Assembly: GCF_014839835.1 (NCBI RefSeq)
Contig: NC_071644.1
Location: forward strand, 4,441,266-4,505,265
DNA: 64,000 bases
Source: Dryobates pubescens
Taxonomy: Eukaryota > Chordata > Aves > Piciformes > Picidae
Reading direction: 5' to 3'
Shown: in pieces, positions 51,230-63,249 of the stretch
Numbering within the stretch: position 1 is the first letter of the stretch
Layout of the letters: the number at the start of each line of letters is the position of its first letter
Translations under genes and position numbers: made by a program
The notes under the pieces: generated by a model
What the model was told of the DNA's origin: nothing
Database searches by the model: none
Seen by the model: the letters and a program-made list of their open reading frames with translations, nothing else

Positions 51230-51400
51230 TGTTTTGTGACAGCTGGAATTATGGGCAGTTCGACTAAAAGACCATTTTTATAGTGCGGATAGATGCTGTA
51301 ATCTGTTTTAATGGCTTTTCCAGCAAAGCCTTTGACATATTTTCATTACAGTAATGCTTTAATGCAGAAAGCATTCATACAATTAGGATGAAGTCTTGAA
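51230..51400. promoter_or_regulatory. Candidate conserved non-coding element with inverted repeat
   Basis: The block GAATTATGGGCAGTTCG, ATCTGTTTTAATGGC, CATTACAGTAATGC contains a perfect 8-bp inverted repeat: AATGCTTT at 51353-51360 and AAAGCATT at 51368-51375, separated by seven bases. Very different in texture from its flanks and free of open frames. Confidence 0.38.
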
Positions 51401-53774
51401 GATCATCTCTTTATGGAGTGTGGTATTTTTTCCCCTTGTTTCAGCACTGTTTTCAACTTATACAGTAGGAGCAGCTTTAAAAAAAGCTGCTTTGTACAGG
51501 CCAAATTGGACCAATTCCATCCTTCAGCACAAACCCTACTCCCTAGTTACGAGGTCAGCACACAGTTGATGTAAACATGCATTGCTCTCCTCCACAACCC
51601 AGGCCAAGTCAGAGAAGAGTGTTGTGCAGCCAAGAGGTGCCAGTTCAGGACATTATCCAGTTTCCATTGAGGGCAAAATGCACACTGCTCTTACTCAGGA
51701 ATGAGCTGAGAACAGATCCTCTTGCACCTTCACACACCCAGACCTCTGTCCCCTGCAGAGGGCAAGGGACAGGGGAGTGAACACCTCATCACACACTAGT
51801 TACATGCCCAGACACCCGTTTCTTCCAGCTTCACCAGTTACCTACGGGTATCCCCTGCCTCTTGCTGGGCACAGCTGTGACAAACAGCACCTTTGGGTGC
51901 TGGCAAAGAAGGGGAAGCCTGTACAGCTGGTACAACCAGTGACCAGGTCATTCCCAGTCTCAGGGAACTGATTTAAAGGGAAAATACAGCAGAACAAAGA
52001 TGAGAACTTTTCTGAGCTAAATCAGTTGACAACAAGGTCGTTGTTCTCCTGTCAGTGCCAAGGAGCATCAATAGATCAGAAACAGAACTTCCAGCTTGTT
52101 GCTAATAGAGAGGGATAAGGCCTGGCATCCACACTGACCACAGAGCACACTTGGGAAAATCACTTCTGCAAGTGGAGTGGTTTCCTTCAGCACTGTTACA
52201 CCAGTGTGAGCACGGTACAGCTTGTGTGCGTCAGCCTCCTGGGCTGGAGGGGCGAGCCAACAACTGCATTACTTCCCCAGTGGAAATCCTGCAGCTGAGC
52301 ACTGCTGCTCACCACCAGGCACAGAGCAAAGGTCTTGCCATGGAACAGCCCCGCACTGCAAGAGATATAATTACATTTCTGGCTCTATTACTCTCTTCCT
52401 TCACCTATAAAACAGAGCCAGTGAAGAGAAGCAAGCAGCTCCTCATTTAGAGAAGCTTCATCTCACTGCCAGAGCAAGCTAAAAATAACCTGAAGAAATA
52501 AGTCTCTTACATAAACTCTGAGCTTCCAAAGTTTCTCTTAAAAAACTCTACACCCCAAACCCCAACTTGTCACAGCATAGAGATTGAAGCTGGGATATGT
52601 TTCCACTGTCCTCCAGCCTGGCCCACACAACTGCTTCCAGCCCAAATCTCATGCCACTGCCTACCTATCTCCTCAGCAAGAACACAGATTAATCCAACCT
52701 CCAGCATCAGGAGCCCCAGGTTAGCTTAATTAGCAAAATAAGCTCCTTCACCAAAACACCACAAAGAGAATTCTTTCTGAAGTCTCAGCTAGTCTCTTCA
52801 TTGTGTCCTAACATCCTTTGGCTGCCCAGCCGAATAAATCCCCAGTGTCAGCAGAGGAACTGAAATACAGCCAGTCCTGGGGGGAGGGAGTCTCAGGAGC
52901 CTTGCACAAACCACCTGGGAGCATTTTCCAATCCTTGTAGGAGGCACAGAGAGACAAAAGGGTGCTCAGCAAGCATGGCTCATCCTGCAGAGCAGGCAGT
53001 GATCCTGCTTCAGATGGCAGAGGCTCATTAAAGGATGTAAACAGGCTGTCTCAGAGGGCAGATTTATTCTTAATGGGAAAAGCAAGGAAAACCCTTGCCT
53101 CCTCATTTCACACTGATGAATTTTATATTGGCTTGAAATAATATTTCAACGGAAGATGACTGCCAGCAGAGGGGGTCATGGGTTTCCATTTGCCCTACTG
53201 AGAAGGAAAGGCTCTGGTGAAAAGCAGAGAGCTGGCGGCAACCTATCGTCAGCAACTTCTGCTCCAGGCTCAGGAGCAGGCAGCATCTCAGCTCCACTGG
53301 AGAAAGGAAGAGAGCCCTGTTCCCACAGCAGCTAAGAGAATGGTTCACAGTGACGGTTTGGAGAATGGGGTCTGGACAGAGCTTCAAACAGGCAGCCCAA
53401 AGCCAGGGAGAAATGGCACTGTGATCAAAGCGAAGCAAGTGACAGCTTGCTACCCAGATGTCACAACAAGGGCAGCACATGTCTGTGCAAGGCAAAGCTC
53501 AGTGCCTCAGTGTCAGGTTTCCATGGACTTCAGTTGCTTGGCAGGAGACTCGCCACTGCAGCAGTCCAGCTCCCAGCCCTGCAGAACCACATCCTACGTT
53601 TGAGTGCAAAATGAGCCCTGCCTGAGCAGCCCTTCCACCAGCACTAAGGTGCAGGTCACAGTCATCACACAGACAGCAGAACAAGTGGGCCACACGTGGA
53701 GAGGATACACTGAAAACCTACCAACCAGAAGATGAAACATCACCAGGGTAATATTGCTGTAATGAAATAGTCCT

Positions 53775-53948
53775 GGGCAAAAGTGACTAGGCAGGTATTT
53801 CAAAGACATGGGTGTGGTGCTGAGGGACACAGGTTAGAGGTAGTAGCTTAGCTGTAGTGGTGGGACTGTGAGCTCCAGGTGACCAGTTGGAACTTGATCT
53901 GAAAGGTCTCTTCCAACCTCAACAGCTCTTTGATTCTATGATTCTGTA
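53775..53948 (+). mobile_element. CR1 LINE 3' end
   Basis: Plus-orientation CR1 terminus: GGGTGTGGTGCTGAGGGACA, GGTAGTAGCTTAG, GTGAGCTCCAGGTGACCAG, AAGGTCTCTTCCAACCTCA, then the tail ATTCTATGATTCTGTA with two copies of the 8-bp CR1 tail unit. Among the better preserved copies here. It is 5' truncated at about 53775. Confidence 0.92.
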
Positions 53949-55009
53949 GGGTAATTAGTTGCCTCCAAATATTAAGTTTGCACTGGGACATGAATACAGA
54001 GTCAGTGGCACATCTGCTGAAGCAGCAGCACCAATCCAATTGAGTCTCACTCTTCTCTCCCCATCACTGCTCAGCTTCCTGGTCCTGCAGCCACAAGCAC
54101 CCACGTCTGTGCAGGGATTTCCCCCCAAACATGAGCTGATCAGAGGGCATGACAGGAACAAGCCAAAGAGGGTTCCCCAGGTTAATGGGAAATCTGTCAC
54201 TTGAAATGTCACCAGTGATGCTGCAAAGATTAAATCCCAGTCTGAAGTCCCCAGCCCATTTCTTATTGACTAAATCAAGTGCTTTATATTGACAGGGCTT
54301 CTGTAAAACGTGCCAAGGCACATAGAAATCAATTCATTATTAGACTGGCCAGGCCTTGGAGGTACATTTGAAGGGTTTCCTAATAGAAAAGAAGAAATTT
54401 GGTGGGTTTCCAGCCATAATTCAACCTTCCCCTTCACATCTTACTCCCACCCTCAAGGAGGGCAAAGGAGGCAAAGCCTCTTCCCAAGTATCAGCACTCC
54501 AGGGAGATTGCAGTCTCCACCAGAGCACTCAGAGCTCAGCTTCAGGAAGGGGTTGGGAGAGGAGCAGATCACCATAGCACCAAACCAGTGTACCAATACC
54601 CAGACTGACTTGGGCCTGGGGTAACTTGGCAGTACTGGAAAACACCCTATTGATAAAGGAGGAAAGAACTGAGACAAAACAAGCCAGTTCCACAGCTCAA
54701 CAGCCTCAGCTGACCAAATACCCATTTTCCTTAGACACCCCTTCCCTGGAAGGGGATCATCCACAACTAAGTGAGTATTTTTGGAGTATAGGGCTCCACT
54801 AACTACCCAGGCATTTCTGACACTAAACAGGACAGCAGAACTAAATTTATCTGGGGGAACCCCTCAAAAAAACCCCAAATCACAAAACAACAGTATCTCT
54901 CTGAGACTGCAAAAACATGGATGGAAGCAGCCATGCAGCTGTACAAGGTACCCAGCTGTAATCCTCCCTCCTCTCCCACCCCTCTTCTTTTTTTTTCTCT
55001 AAAGAAACA

Positions 55010-55165
55010 AACAAGCGTTATCCAACATACTGTGATAGCAAAATCAATTCCTTTGCACCAAATTACCTCTATTTAAATAGATTTATTTTACCTGGCTTGC
55101 CAGAGAAATGCATCTTCTATTGGCAGAAAAGCAAAGCTCTTTGCTCCTTTTAAAAGGAAAGGAAG
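55010..55165. promoter_or_regulatory. Candidate conserved non-coding element
   Basis: An AT-rich block with ACCAAATTACCTC and TATTTAAATAGATTTATT and a run of non-coding sequence after a T-rich tract. Weak candidate. Confidence 0.22.
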
Positions 55166-56139
55166 CTTTTCACAATGTGTTACCAGCAGGGAAGATGCTG
55201 AGGGGCTCTATTTTCTACTTAGTGCTCTCAGTAATGTGTCTGCTTATGCAGCTTCAAAAGGAGCAGGAGGTTTTGCAGTTAAAAGGTACGAGGAGCTTTG
55301 CAACATCAAACAGCCACCCCAAGCAGCACATACGTTGCCTGCTGAATTGAGCAGAGGTTGGTCCTTGCTTTCCTGACCTGACTGGGAACACCAAGTTCTG
55401 GGGAAAAGGAGCCTAAAGCAAGGGTTTGCCTGCAGCGCTGTCAGTGCTTTTGAGACCCGCACTCCCTGGCTATCAGAGGGACACCAGCTGAGACGGTGCC
55501 AGTCATGATTACACCTTATAGGGGCAGAGTAAGGAGCTTAAACCTCTAAATTTACCCAGCTCCCCTGGCAGCAGTCCCCTCATCCCCTTCACTGCTCTCC
55601 CAGTCATAGGGGATAAGAGAGATGCTGCATGGCACGGACACTGCCATGCAACCTCTGGAGCCAGTCTGAGGGATTGTTATTGGATCTCTGTACCATTAAC
55701 TGCTTGTTAATGGGTGGAAGGAGCATTTGGAGGAATAACCTCTATTCGTCATCCCATGCTCAGCTGAAGGCAGAGCCAGGAGTGCTCAGCAGGGCTCCAG
55801 AGACTTTTCTCTGGCAAGATCTAAAAAGGTAGGACTTGAAGTCCTCACTGAGCATCTACTGATGGTCTGACACTCCTCCCCCTTTGCACCTCCCCAGGGT
55901 GCAAAGACATGCATGGGAGAGTCTGCTCAGCTCCTCACGTTTCTCAGCACAGCCACCCTGCTCTGGGACCAGTGCTAGTCAAGAGACTCAGCAACCCTTC
56001 CTGGCACCAGCAGGGCAGCAGAGGAGACATTGACCTTGAAAGGAGAGCACGAGGCCAAAATTTAACTGGGCTCTTCTTTAGGACCTGCCTGGAACACCAA
56101 AGAGCCATGCAGATGATCCATTTCCTCTAGCAGGATGCA

Positions 56140-56240
56140 TACTTTTGTTTTCCCCAATTAATCTCTAATTAAACACTGACTCAGAGAATCAGAGACCATA
56201 ATTAAGACAAATGCTAGGACACAAATTCAGTTAGGGCCAG
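56140..56240. promoter_or_regulatory. Candidate conserved non-coding element
   Basis: Contains CCCAATTAATCTCTAATTAAAC and CCATAATTAAGAC, three TAATTA-type cores within 70 bases, in non-coding sequence. Confidence 0.28.
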
Positions 56241-56489
56241 GTCAAGAGTACTTAAGTATCCAGAAATGAACATGCCTGACATCCTGGTGGAAATTAACAC
56301 TTTCCAAGCTATTGCTCCAAGTACTGAGCACTTGCCCACCCCATCCCTCCCTGCACTGAGCATGTGCAAACCAGGAACATCCCTCCCCATCTGCACAGAA
56401 GATGCCCATCTGGACCAGCTTGGCTTGCAGAGCCACTCACCCTTCACAGAGCAGTATCCATGATGTCTGTTAGCCTCTGCCCTGGACAA

Positions 56490-56590
56490 ATGTGTGGGCA
56501 TGGCACTTTGGGACATGGTTTAATGGTCATGATGGTTGGACTCCATGATCATTGAGGTCTTTTCCAGCTGAAACAGTTCTATGCTTCTAT
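56490..56590 (+). mobile_element. CR1 LINE 3' end fragment
   Basis: Plus-orientation CR1 terminus: TTTGGGACATGGTTTAATGG, GGTTGGACTCCATGATCATT, GAGGTCTTTTCCAGCTGAAA and the decayed tail GTTCTATGCTTCTAT. About 100 bases remain. Confidence 0.88.
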
Positions 56591-56629
56591 ATTACTAATA
56601 CTAATCAGTGTATTACTAATACTAATCAG
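56590..56629 (+). repeat. Exact 19-bp direct duplication beside CR1
   Basis: TATTACTAATACTAATCAG occurs at 56590-56608 and again at 56611-56629, separated by TG. It starts where the CR1 tail ends, so it may be a slippage product or a remodelled CR1 tail. Confidence 0.85.
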
Positions 56630-57716
56630 ACAGGACAGGCTGAGCAGTGGAGACAGGCAGGTGAGGGAGCACAGCTTGGATACAGCCACTCCCAGAGCTA
56701 GTGGCAGCCCTGAGGACTTCTTAGCAGGGCTGCCTGAGTATTGGCCTAGCCACACTGAGCTTACTTCAAAGGTGGTGAAGCAGATCCAAGAAAGCTTCCT
56801 CCACTCCTGTAAAATAATGCCCTCCAAACCATGCCCTTAATCACCCAGGCTGAGAAAGGTATGAAAATACCGTGTCAAACCACAGCATCTCAGAAAAAAA
56901 AGCTTAACAGGTCTACTCCATCCAACTCTCACACCTGCCAGGGAAGTTCACTGGAAGCAGCAGGCAATAACTCAGCCCAGCAAATAGGAGCAATCTCGTA
57001 CTGCTGATCTCAGGCTGGGCAAAGCAGAAAATCAATGAGGTGCTTTGGATTTGTGTCAGAGTCAGGGAAAGCATCAAAGACAAACCCAGTGGATATTTTT
57101 GCTGTTTGCTCTAATCGAGCCGAGAACGTGCTCTGTTCATATTCCACCACGGAACAAGCCTGAAGATTGAAATCCCCCTTTGTGTATCCTCTAAACTCCT
57201 CCTCTTGCTCTTTCTAGTGCCTGCCAGTGTCTTTTGCCTTTTGTGAATTTCCTTAACAAGCTTTCTCTCCAGCACACAAGAGCTGCTCTTCAGCCGGATA
57301 ACAAAGGGGCAAATTGCAGGGCCCATGGGTCCCAGCGGCTCAGCGGGCAGCTGAGAAGAAGAGCAGAGCACTCAATTGGCAGATAAAGAACTAATCCGGA
57401 CAGAAAATTGCTTTTCCATAGTATTGTGTGTTTTGCAAAAGGGAAGCGAAAGAGGCTGGATGGACCTCAGATCACACACAGTGATGTGTAGCAGCCAGGC
57501 AAATACCAGCACAGTGACCCTTTGGCAAGGATCTGATCTGCGAGCTCAAGCCCCAGGACCTACAGCAGGCAACAAGACTTAATCCAAGTGAGGGGACACC
57601 ACAGGAACCTGCAACCTTGCTGGCTGGAGCACAGCACTGCTCTGTCTCCTCCAGCACCAGCACAGGGCAAAACCAAGAGGAAATAAAAGCAAAGAGGAGC
57701 TAGAAGCAGGCCATGT

Positions 57717-58160
57717 ACAGAATCACAGAATTGTTTTGGTTGGAAAAGCCTTCTAAGATCAAGTCCAACCTTCAACCTAACACCACCATGCCCACTAAAC
57801 CATACCCCCAAGTGCCATGTCCACACATTTTTTAACACCTCCAGGGATGGTGACTCCACCATTTCCCCGGGCAGCCTATTCCAATGCCTGGCCACTCTTG
57901 AAGGAAGGAAATTTTTCCTAATGTCCAACTGAAACCTCCCCTGGGACAGTTCCAGGACATTTCTTCTTGTCCTGTCACCTGATATTGGGGAAAAGAGGCC
58001 AACCCCCACGCCACTCCAACCTCCTCTCAGGGAGCTGTAGAGAGCAATGAGTTCTCCCCTCAGCTTCCTCTTCTCCAAGCTAAACAACCCCAGTTCCCTC
58101 AGTTGCTCCTCATGAGACCTCTTCTGCTGTAAGGACAGCCCCTCACCATGGACCACTTCA
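57717..58160 (-). mobile_element. CR1 LINE, 3' portion with ORF2 C-terminus
   Basis: The longest and best-kept CR1 in the window, minus orientation, with its 3' end at about 57717 (tail reads GATTCTGTAC on the minus strand). The minus frame stays open through the typical CR1 ORF2 C-terminal region: [58 protein letters not shown]. This C-terminal tail follows the reverse transcriptase in full elements. The copy is 5' truncated with no promoter or full RT, so it is not a gene. The open frame suggests a fairly recent insertion compared with the other CR1 fragments here. Confidence 0.95.
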
Positions 58161-58539
58161 TTCTAACCTCATGTAAACAGCAGGCTGATTTATACCTCAA
58201 ACCACCCAAAGTTCTTTTCAGCCTTTCCTTTCACAGACTTTGTTCTCAACACTGCAACCCCACATCCACTCCATGCCCAGGTACCATAAGGGACACTACA
58301 CACCTCTGAACTGCCATGATGTATTTCAGCAGTGAGCTGCACAGGGCAATTTGTCCTTTGACATTGACCAGAGAAGCAAGGGAATGAGGGAAGAGAAAAA
58401 GTATTTCCCTTTTTGTCATGGTTGAGTCAGCAACAGCAGCTGTGGGATTACACAGCCTGGTTCCCTTCCCTCCCTGAATACTGGGTCAGGTCCCTAGGTC
58501 CTGTAAGCGAACAGTTGAACCGTGGACATGATGATTAAC

Positions 58540-58760
58540 ATGCAAGAGAGGAGAGAGCCAGGACTCATTTTCAGCTTGTCAGGGCCCACAAAATAAATTA
58601 CAGAATAAAATCCCAGAATGACAGAATAATGAGCAATTCATTTGAAATGTAAAATAAATAGGTAAATCTCTAGTGAGCTGGCAGAATAAATGGGATTCAG
58701 CTGACATTTGGTGATTAAATTAAACAGTAATGACCTCATGAATAATGGGTTACAGGATTG
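58540..58760. promoter_or_regulatory. Candidate conserved non-coding element
   Basis: AT-rich block with AAATAAATTACAGAATAAAA, GAATAATGAGCAATTCATTTG, GTGATTAAATTAAACAG and CATGAATAATGGG. No open frame. Lies 0.4 kb from the CR1 copy but is not part of it. Confidence 0.33.
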
Positions 58761-59594
58761 AGTTTGGAGGGCACTATTTTCCTAAGTGGGGGGCAGAGGG
58801 ACAACATACCCAGGAAGGGGCAGGCTACACTTTCTGCATTATTTTCAGTGCTCTGCACAAAGTCTCCAATTGGGAAGAGCTGCACAGCCCTGAGGATATG
58901 GACCTCCTCTGGAGAATCTAACCAAAGCCCTGCTGTGTCCAAGAGTCTTAGACAAGGTCTTCAGCAGGAGGAGGATCCCCAGCCTCACACAGCTGGCACT
59001 GCTGGTCTGGGCTCAAAGTGGCCAAGGGGCAACCAAAGAGGATTCCTCCTCCTAGGAGGAGCTGCAGAAGGAGCAAAAGAAATCAAAACCAACAGGAACC
59101 ATTAGGGCATGCAGCAGAGCATCCTTCCCAGCAAAGTCACCTGCTGCATTCAGGGACACCTACCTTCACCTGCACTGTACCACTGCACCCCAGCCCCCAG
59201 GCACACATTCTCCTCTCCCAAGTCAATCTACACCAAATGCAGAGCCAGGTTTTCTGGTTTTCCCCCCACCCCCAGCTGCTGGTATTATGGTGGTATTATT
59301 AAAGGATTATGTTATCAAGGCTTCTAGGGTAATGACAGCTGCTGTTTCTTGACCTGCAGTTCTGAGCTTGTTCTTTTACTTATCAGCTGCAGACAGAGCT
59401 GTCACTGACCCCTGCTGCTGTTACGAGCCAAAGCCACTGGTGTCCCAAGATGCCTTCCCCAATCTGCTGCTGGCCAGCCTCTTCTCTGAGGGAAGGGACC
59501 AGTCTTTCTTTTCCCAGCCAAAACCCTGGCAGCATAGGGAAACAGTTGTTCCTCCCTTTGTTTGATTTAACTTTGTCACTGACAAAGGAAGATG

Positions 59595-59615
59595 AAGGGA
59601 AAAAAAAAAAAAAAG
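59595..59615 (+). repeat. Poly(A) tract
   Basis: About 16 consecutive A followed by G/A-rich sequence. No SINE body or gene retrocopy precedes it. Confidence 0.7.
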
Positions 59616-60339
59616 AAAGAAAGGTGAAATTTCATCTTGGCTCAAGTCCAGGGAATCCTGGTTTGTATCAAACAGAATGAAAACAAATAAAGGCTTTGTT
59701 GCAAAACATATTTAAGCATTTTAGAAAAATGCAAATACTGAAACTTCAAATATTTATCTTCCTGCCTCACATCACTCTCCAGTCCCCAGCTTTGACTCAA
59801 AACTTTATTTCACAGCTCTGCTTGGAAAAGGTTTTCTCCTCTCTCTTCAGACTTAGTAGCAGCAACCCCTCACACTATGCAAAGACTAAGCAGCACTTTG
59901 CCACAGCAAAGCCACCATCCCCTTCCTGCATACAACCCCCCAGTGCTCACAACACCAGAGAGGGGAAGACCCCAAAGGCAGCAGAGAACCCCAAACCCAG
60001 AAGCAATTTTGTTGTGGCAGCCACTGCTAGGAGGCAGGCTGTACAGACAGACAGCTACTGCCTTGAGAAGCCCAGACAGAGCTCAGGCAAGCTCAAAGAG
60101 GCTCTACTGTCCTACTGGGGAAGGGAAATGCAGTGCAACAGGGACCAGGCTGCAAACCTACAGGCTTGGTAGTTCTTTGGGCAGACATCTGCTCTGAAAT
60201 TGATGTCCTCTGTGACCTTATACAGCCTGTATGGATCTGCACCTCCTCTAGTCCCACAACAGCCCTACAGCTGAGCTATATCTGAGCAAGCTGGGACAGC
60301 AAGACTCATTGGCAATAGGAGGGACAGAGGCCATTCCAA

Positions 60340-60430
60340 AATGGGAAAGGAGAATAATTAACTCATCAAGATAATATCCAGTGTGGTAAATATTGCCATA
60401 GCAACGTTTCACTTAAAATCTGCAGCACAA
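60340..60430. promoter_or_regulatory. Candidate element with RFX X-box-like site
   Basis: GAGAATAATTAACTCATC is followed by ATTGCCATAGCAAC at 60392-60405. The latter fits the RFX X-box pattern of two inverted half-sites (GTTGCC, two-base spacer, AGCAAC) with one mismatch in the left half. X-boxes occur in enhancers and promoters of ciliary and neural genes. The motif is read directly; function is inferred. Confidence 0.4.
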
Positions 60431-60519
60431 ACCCCATGATTTGGTCAAGAACTGTTCCCTCTGCTAATGCAGAACAAACTTGCTGGTCTACTAACTTTTC
60501 TCCCCCCTGCAAATCAAAG

Positions 60520-60730
60520 CTAAGCAGAAGTGTTGCCACAGGCCAATAGACTGAGAGCTGGGAAATAAATCAAGATCTACAGAGATATAAAACCTAATAA
60601 TTCTATTAAGACCAAGTTAAGACAATTAAACACTGGTGAGACATCAAAAAGCTAAGTAGCCTGGAGAAGTTGATTTTATAAATGAACCAATTCATTTAAA
60701 TCTATGCCCTCATAAATTGCATTTCATTCC
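60520..60730. promoter_or_regulatory. AT-rich candidate regulatory segment
   Basis: Contains ACCTAATAATTCTATTAAG, GACAATTAAACACTGG and CCAATTCATTTAAATC. Non-coding and free of repeats. Confidence 0.28.
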
Positions 60731-60903
60731 TGCTACATATCTCAAGCCCCAGACCTCTCTTGGTGAGAGTCAGACAGTCCCATGCCCTGCTAAGGCAGTC
60801 ACCTGGCAGCAGTGCTCCTCAGCTACTCTTCACCTTGCATCAGTAAGGAATGAGCTGCATGTACATGGCTTGGGAGGTTTGTAAAGCACAGATAATTGAG
60901 CAT

Positions 60904-60928
60904 TTCTGATTCTTCTTCAGAATCAGAA
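60904..60928. repeat. Perfect 10-bp inverted repeat (hairpin)
   Basis: TTCTGATTCT and AGAATCAGAA form perfectly complementary arms around the five-base loop TCTTC. No transcript context is known, so this is a structural observation only. Confidence 0.7.
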
Positions 60929-62749
60929 GAAATTTACATATCAGAATACTCTGCTAGTCTGGATTACCATTCTCTACACATCTCTCCTCTTGACCTTAGC
61001 CTCAAAGCTCCTATCTATAAACTAGAGAATTATATTACTCCTCAGGGATTCAATGAAAACAACAGGTAATTAAGGCTTGTAAAGGCTTTGGGACCATGAC
61101 ACGGAGGATGCTATGCAGAGGCAAAGGACTGTCAGGAGAAACCCTGCATTTGATTAGAGCAAGCATCATTCCTGGGGGCACAGGTGTCCCTTTTACCCTA
61201 AACAGCAAATAGCCCCAGATAACAATAATTTAAATGGGGTTTATGTAGTGCAGAAGAGGAAATCTGGCCTCGTGTCGCATGGCTGGTGCATTTAACAGCC
61301 CCAGTGACCTCCCTTCAGTTAGGCACCAGGCAGGAGGCTGACTCAATCCAGGATGTTTTCAGCTTTTATAGCCAGGTAATCCATCTTGTCCCACAAGACA
61401 AAAGGCTATCCCAGTCATCCACTCAGGGTGTATGACTGAGGAGCCTCAAAAGGCATCTGCCAGGTACCTACCTAACCCATAAAGCCAGACCATTGTCACC
61501 AGTGCTGGCACTAAGGTAAGTGTCTGCAAGCCTTCTTCCTTCTGCAACCCAAACACCTCCAGAATAACCACAGGCAGGTGCATTAGCCCTCAACCCCCTG
61601 TGAAGCAAAGGGCTTTCCTCTCTCCCACCACACAGGGACCAGAGCTATTTCTGGCAGAAGAGAAAGTACCTTACACCAGCAGCAGCAGCAGCCGTAAAGA
61701 AGCTGAAGAGGATTTAACTACACAGCTCTGTACAAATCAAAATCCCTGGAACATACTTCTTGTAAAGCCTGAAAACAGCCACACAGATGATCCCCACACA
61801 GCTCCTGCTCACTCTGGGTAATGCCACAACTGTTGCCTTGCAGGTTTCTCAGTAAAGCTGTTCCAAGCTAAACCCCAGCCACAGTGCTGGGAATTAAATA
61901 AGAATAAAAAAATCATATGGCTAAAGCCCTGTACATCATCTGCTGATGCTTCTGCTGGGAGGCCAGCAAGGTTCTGCTGACCCAGTTTGCTCTAATTGGC
62001 AATGGCTTGGGAGACTAGGACAACACAAATGAACAATGTAACGTGACACCCTCCCCTAAACTCTTTCTCCCCCTCCACTTCCCTCCCACTGCTCTTCCTT
62101 CAGCTTCCTTCTCTCTGCCTGACTAGCCTCATCCTCCTTCTCGCCTGTCTTTCCAGGTCTGTAATTTATCTGCACAGCCTTGGAGATTAAGAGCCCTGAC
62201 AAAGAACCTCTCTCATCATGATGAGAAAAAGAAAACCTTTATCCGGCCTGCAGAATGAAACAGATGAAAAGCAAAGCCATTAGGAGATAACTGGGATCAG
62301 CTCTGTACCTTTCTGGGAGGTGATTCCAGGGGCTAATCTGGAGTTTCCCTGTTTTGGAAGGTTCCTGTGGGTGTTGCACTGCACACACAGAGTGTGGCTG
62401 TGTTGCCTGTATCAAGAGCCCATCTGCAGAAAGGTGAAGCTGTGGGCTGGAGCTAATGTGTGATGTGCCCAGCAGCACGGTGGGGTCAGGCACAGGCAAG
62501 CATGGCAGCTGGAGTGCTGCAAACCCTACGATGGCAGCCCCCAGACTGGTTTAATCTTTGGTCACCCTGTGGACAAAGCTTTTAGCTGAGCACCAGGGAA
62601 TGCAAATTCGAACAGCTGGGCAGTGTCTGTCCACCCCATGGAGCAGGGAGTGCAGGGAACTGCAACACCAAATGCCTCCTTGACGTTTCCTTGTCACACC
62701 TCCTCAGCCACCGAAACCGCTGGTTTATGGCTGTGAACAGCAGGAAGCA

Positions 62750-62910
62750 GAGGAACGATTTCTCCTTTGACATTTAAATTACAGGCAACGTTTCCAATTA
62801 AATTTCCCTTCTTTTACTAGCTGTTGGTTCAGATCTATTAGCCTTTTTATTATATTAGGGTTATTATCTGTTGTTGAGGCTGCTAGCAACGCAGAATTTG
62901 CTGACATTTT
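62750..62910. promoter_or_regulatory. Candidate conserved non-coding element
   Basis: Contains ATTTAAATTACAGGCAACG, CCAATTAAATTTCCC, TTTTTATTATATTAGGG and GCTAGCAACGCAG. The two GCAACG strings resemble X-box half-sites. No coding frame of recognisable family. Confidence 0.3.
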
Positions 62911-63249
62911 GGCAGAAAGGCTTCTGAAAGCATTGCCTGCTCTTAACCTTTGGGAACATGTAGAACTCTGCTCATGGGCATTTGCCAAGGCCATGGCTGT
63001 ATTAAAAACTCTGCCTGTCTGCTGGGATCTGCAACCCCAGCAAATCCAGAACATCCTGGAAATATTGGGGTGTCTTCACCTAGTCTATGGCACTCTGTCT
63101 GGGCAGCACAACAGCTGCCTCACCAGCCAGCTCCAACCAGGTCCCCTTCCCCAGGCACCGGTGTTCTGTGCTCACACGGACATGCTGGAGCCAGCAAAGT
63201 TCAGGGCTGGGGCAGCTCCTCTAACACAACCACCTTCTGCTCCTTAGTG

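Noticed and set aside
57560-58156. Minus-strand frame of 198 codons as a possible gene
   Set aside because: Its N-terminal 140 or so residues are the CR1 ORF2 tail and the rest is read-through into flanking sequence.
59696-60172. Plus-strand frame of 158 codons
   Set aside because: No family similarity, no splice signals and no codon pattern unlike chance.
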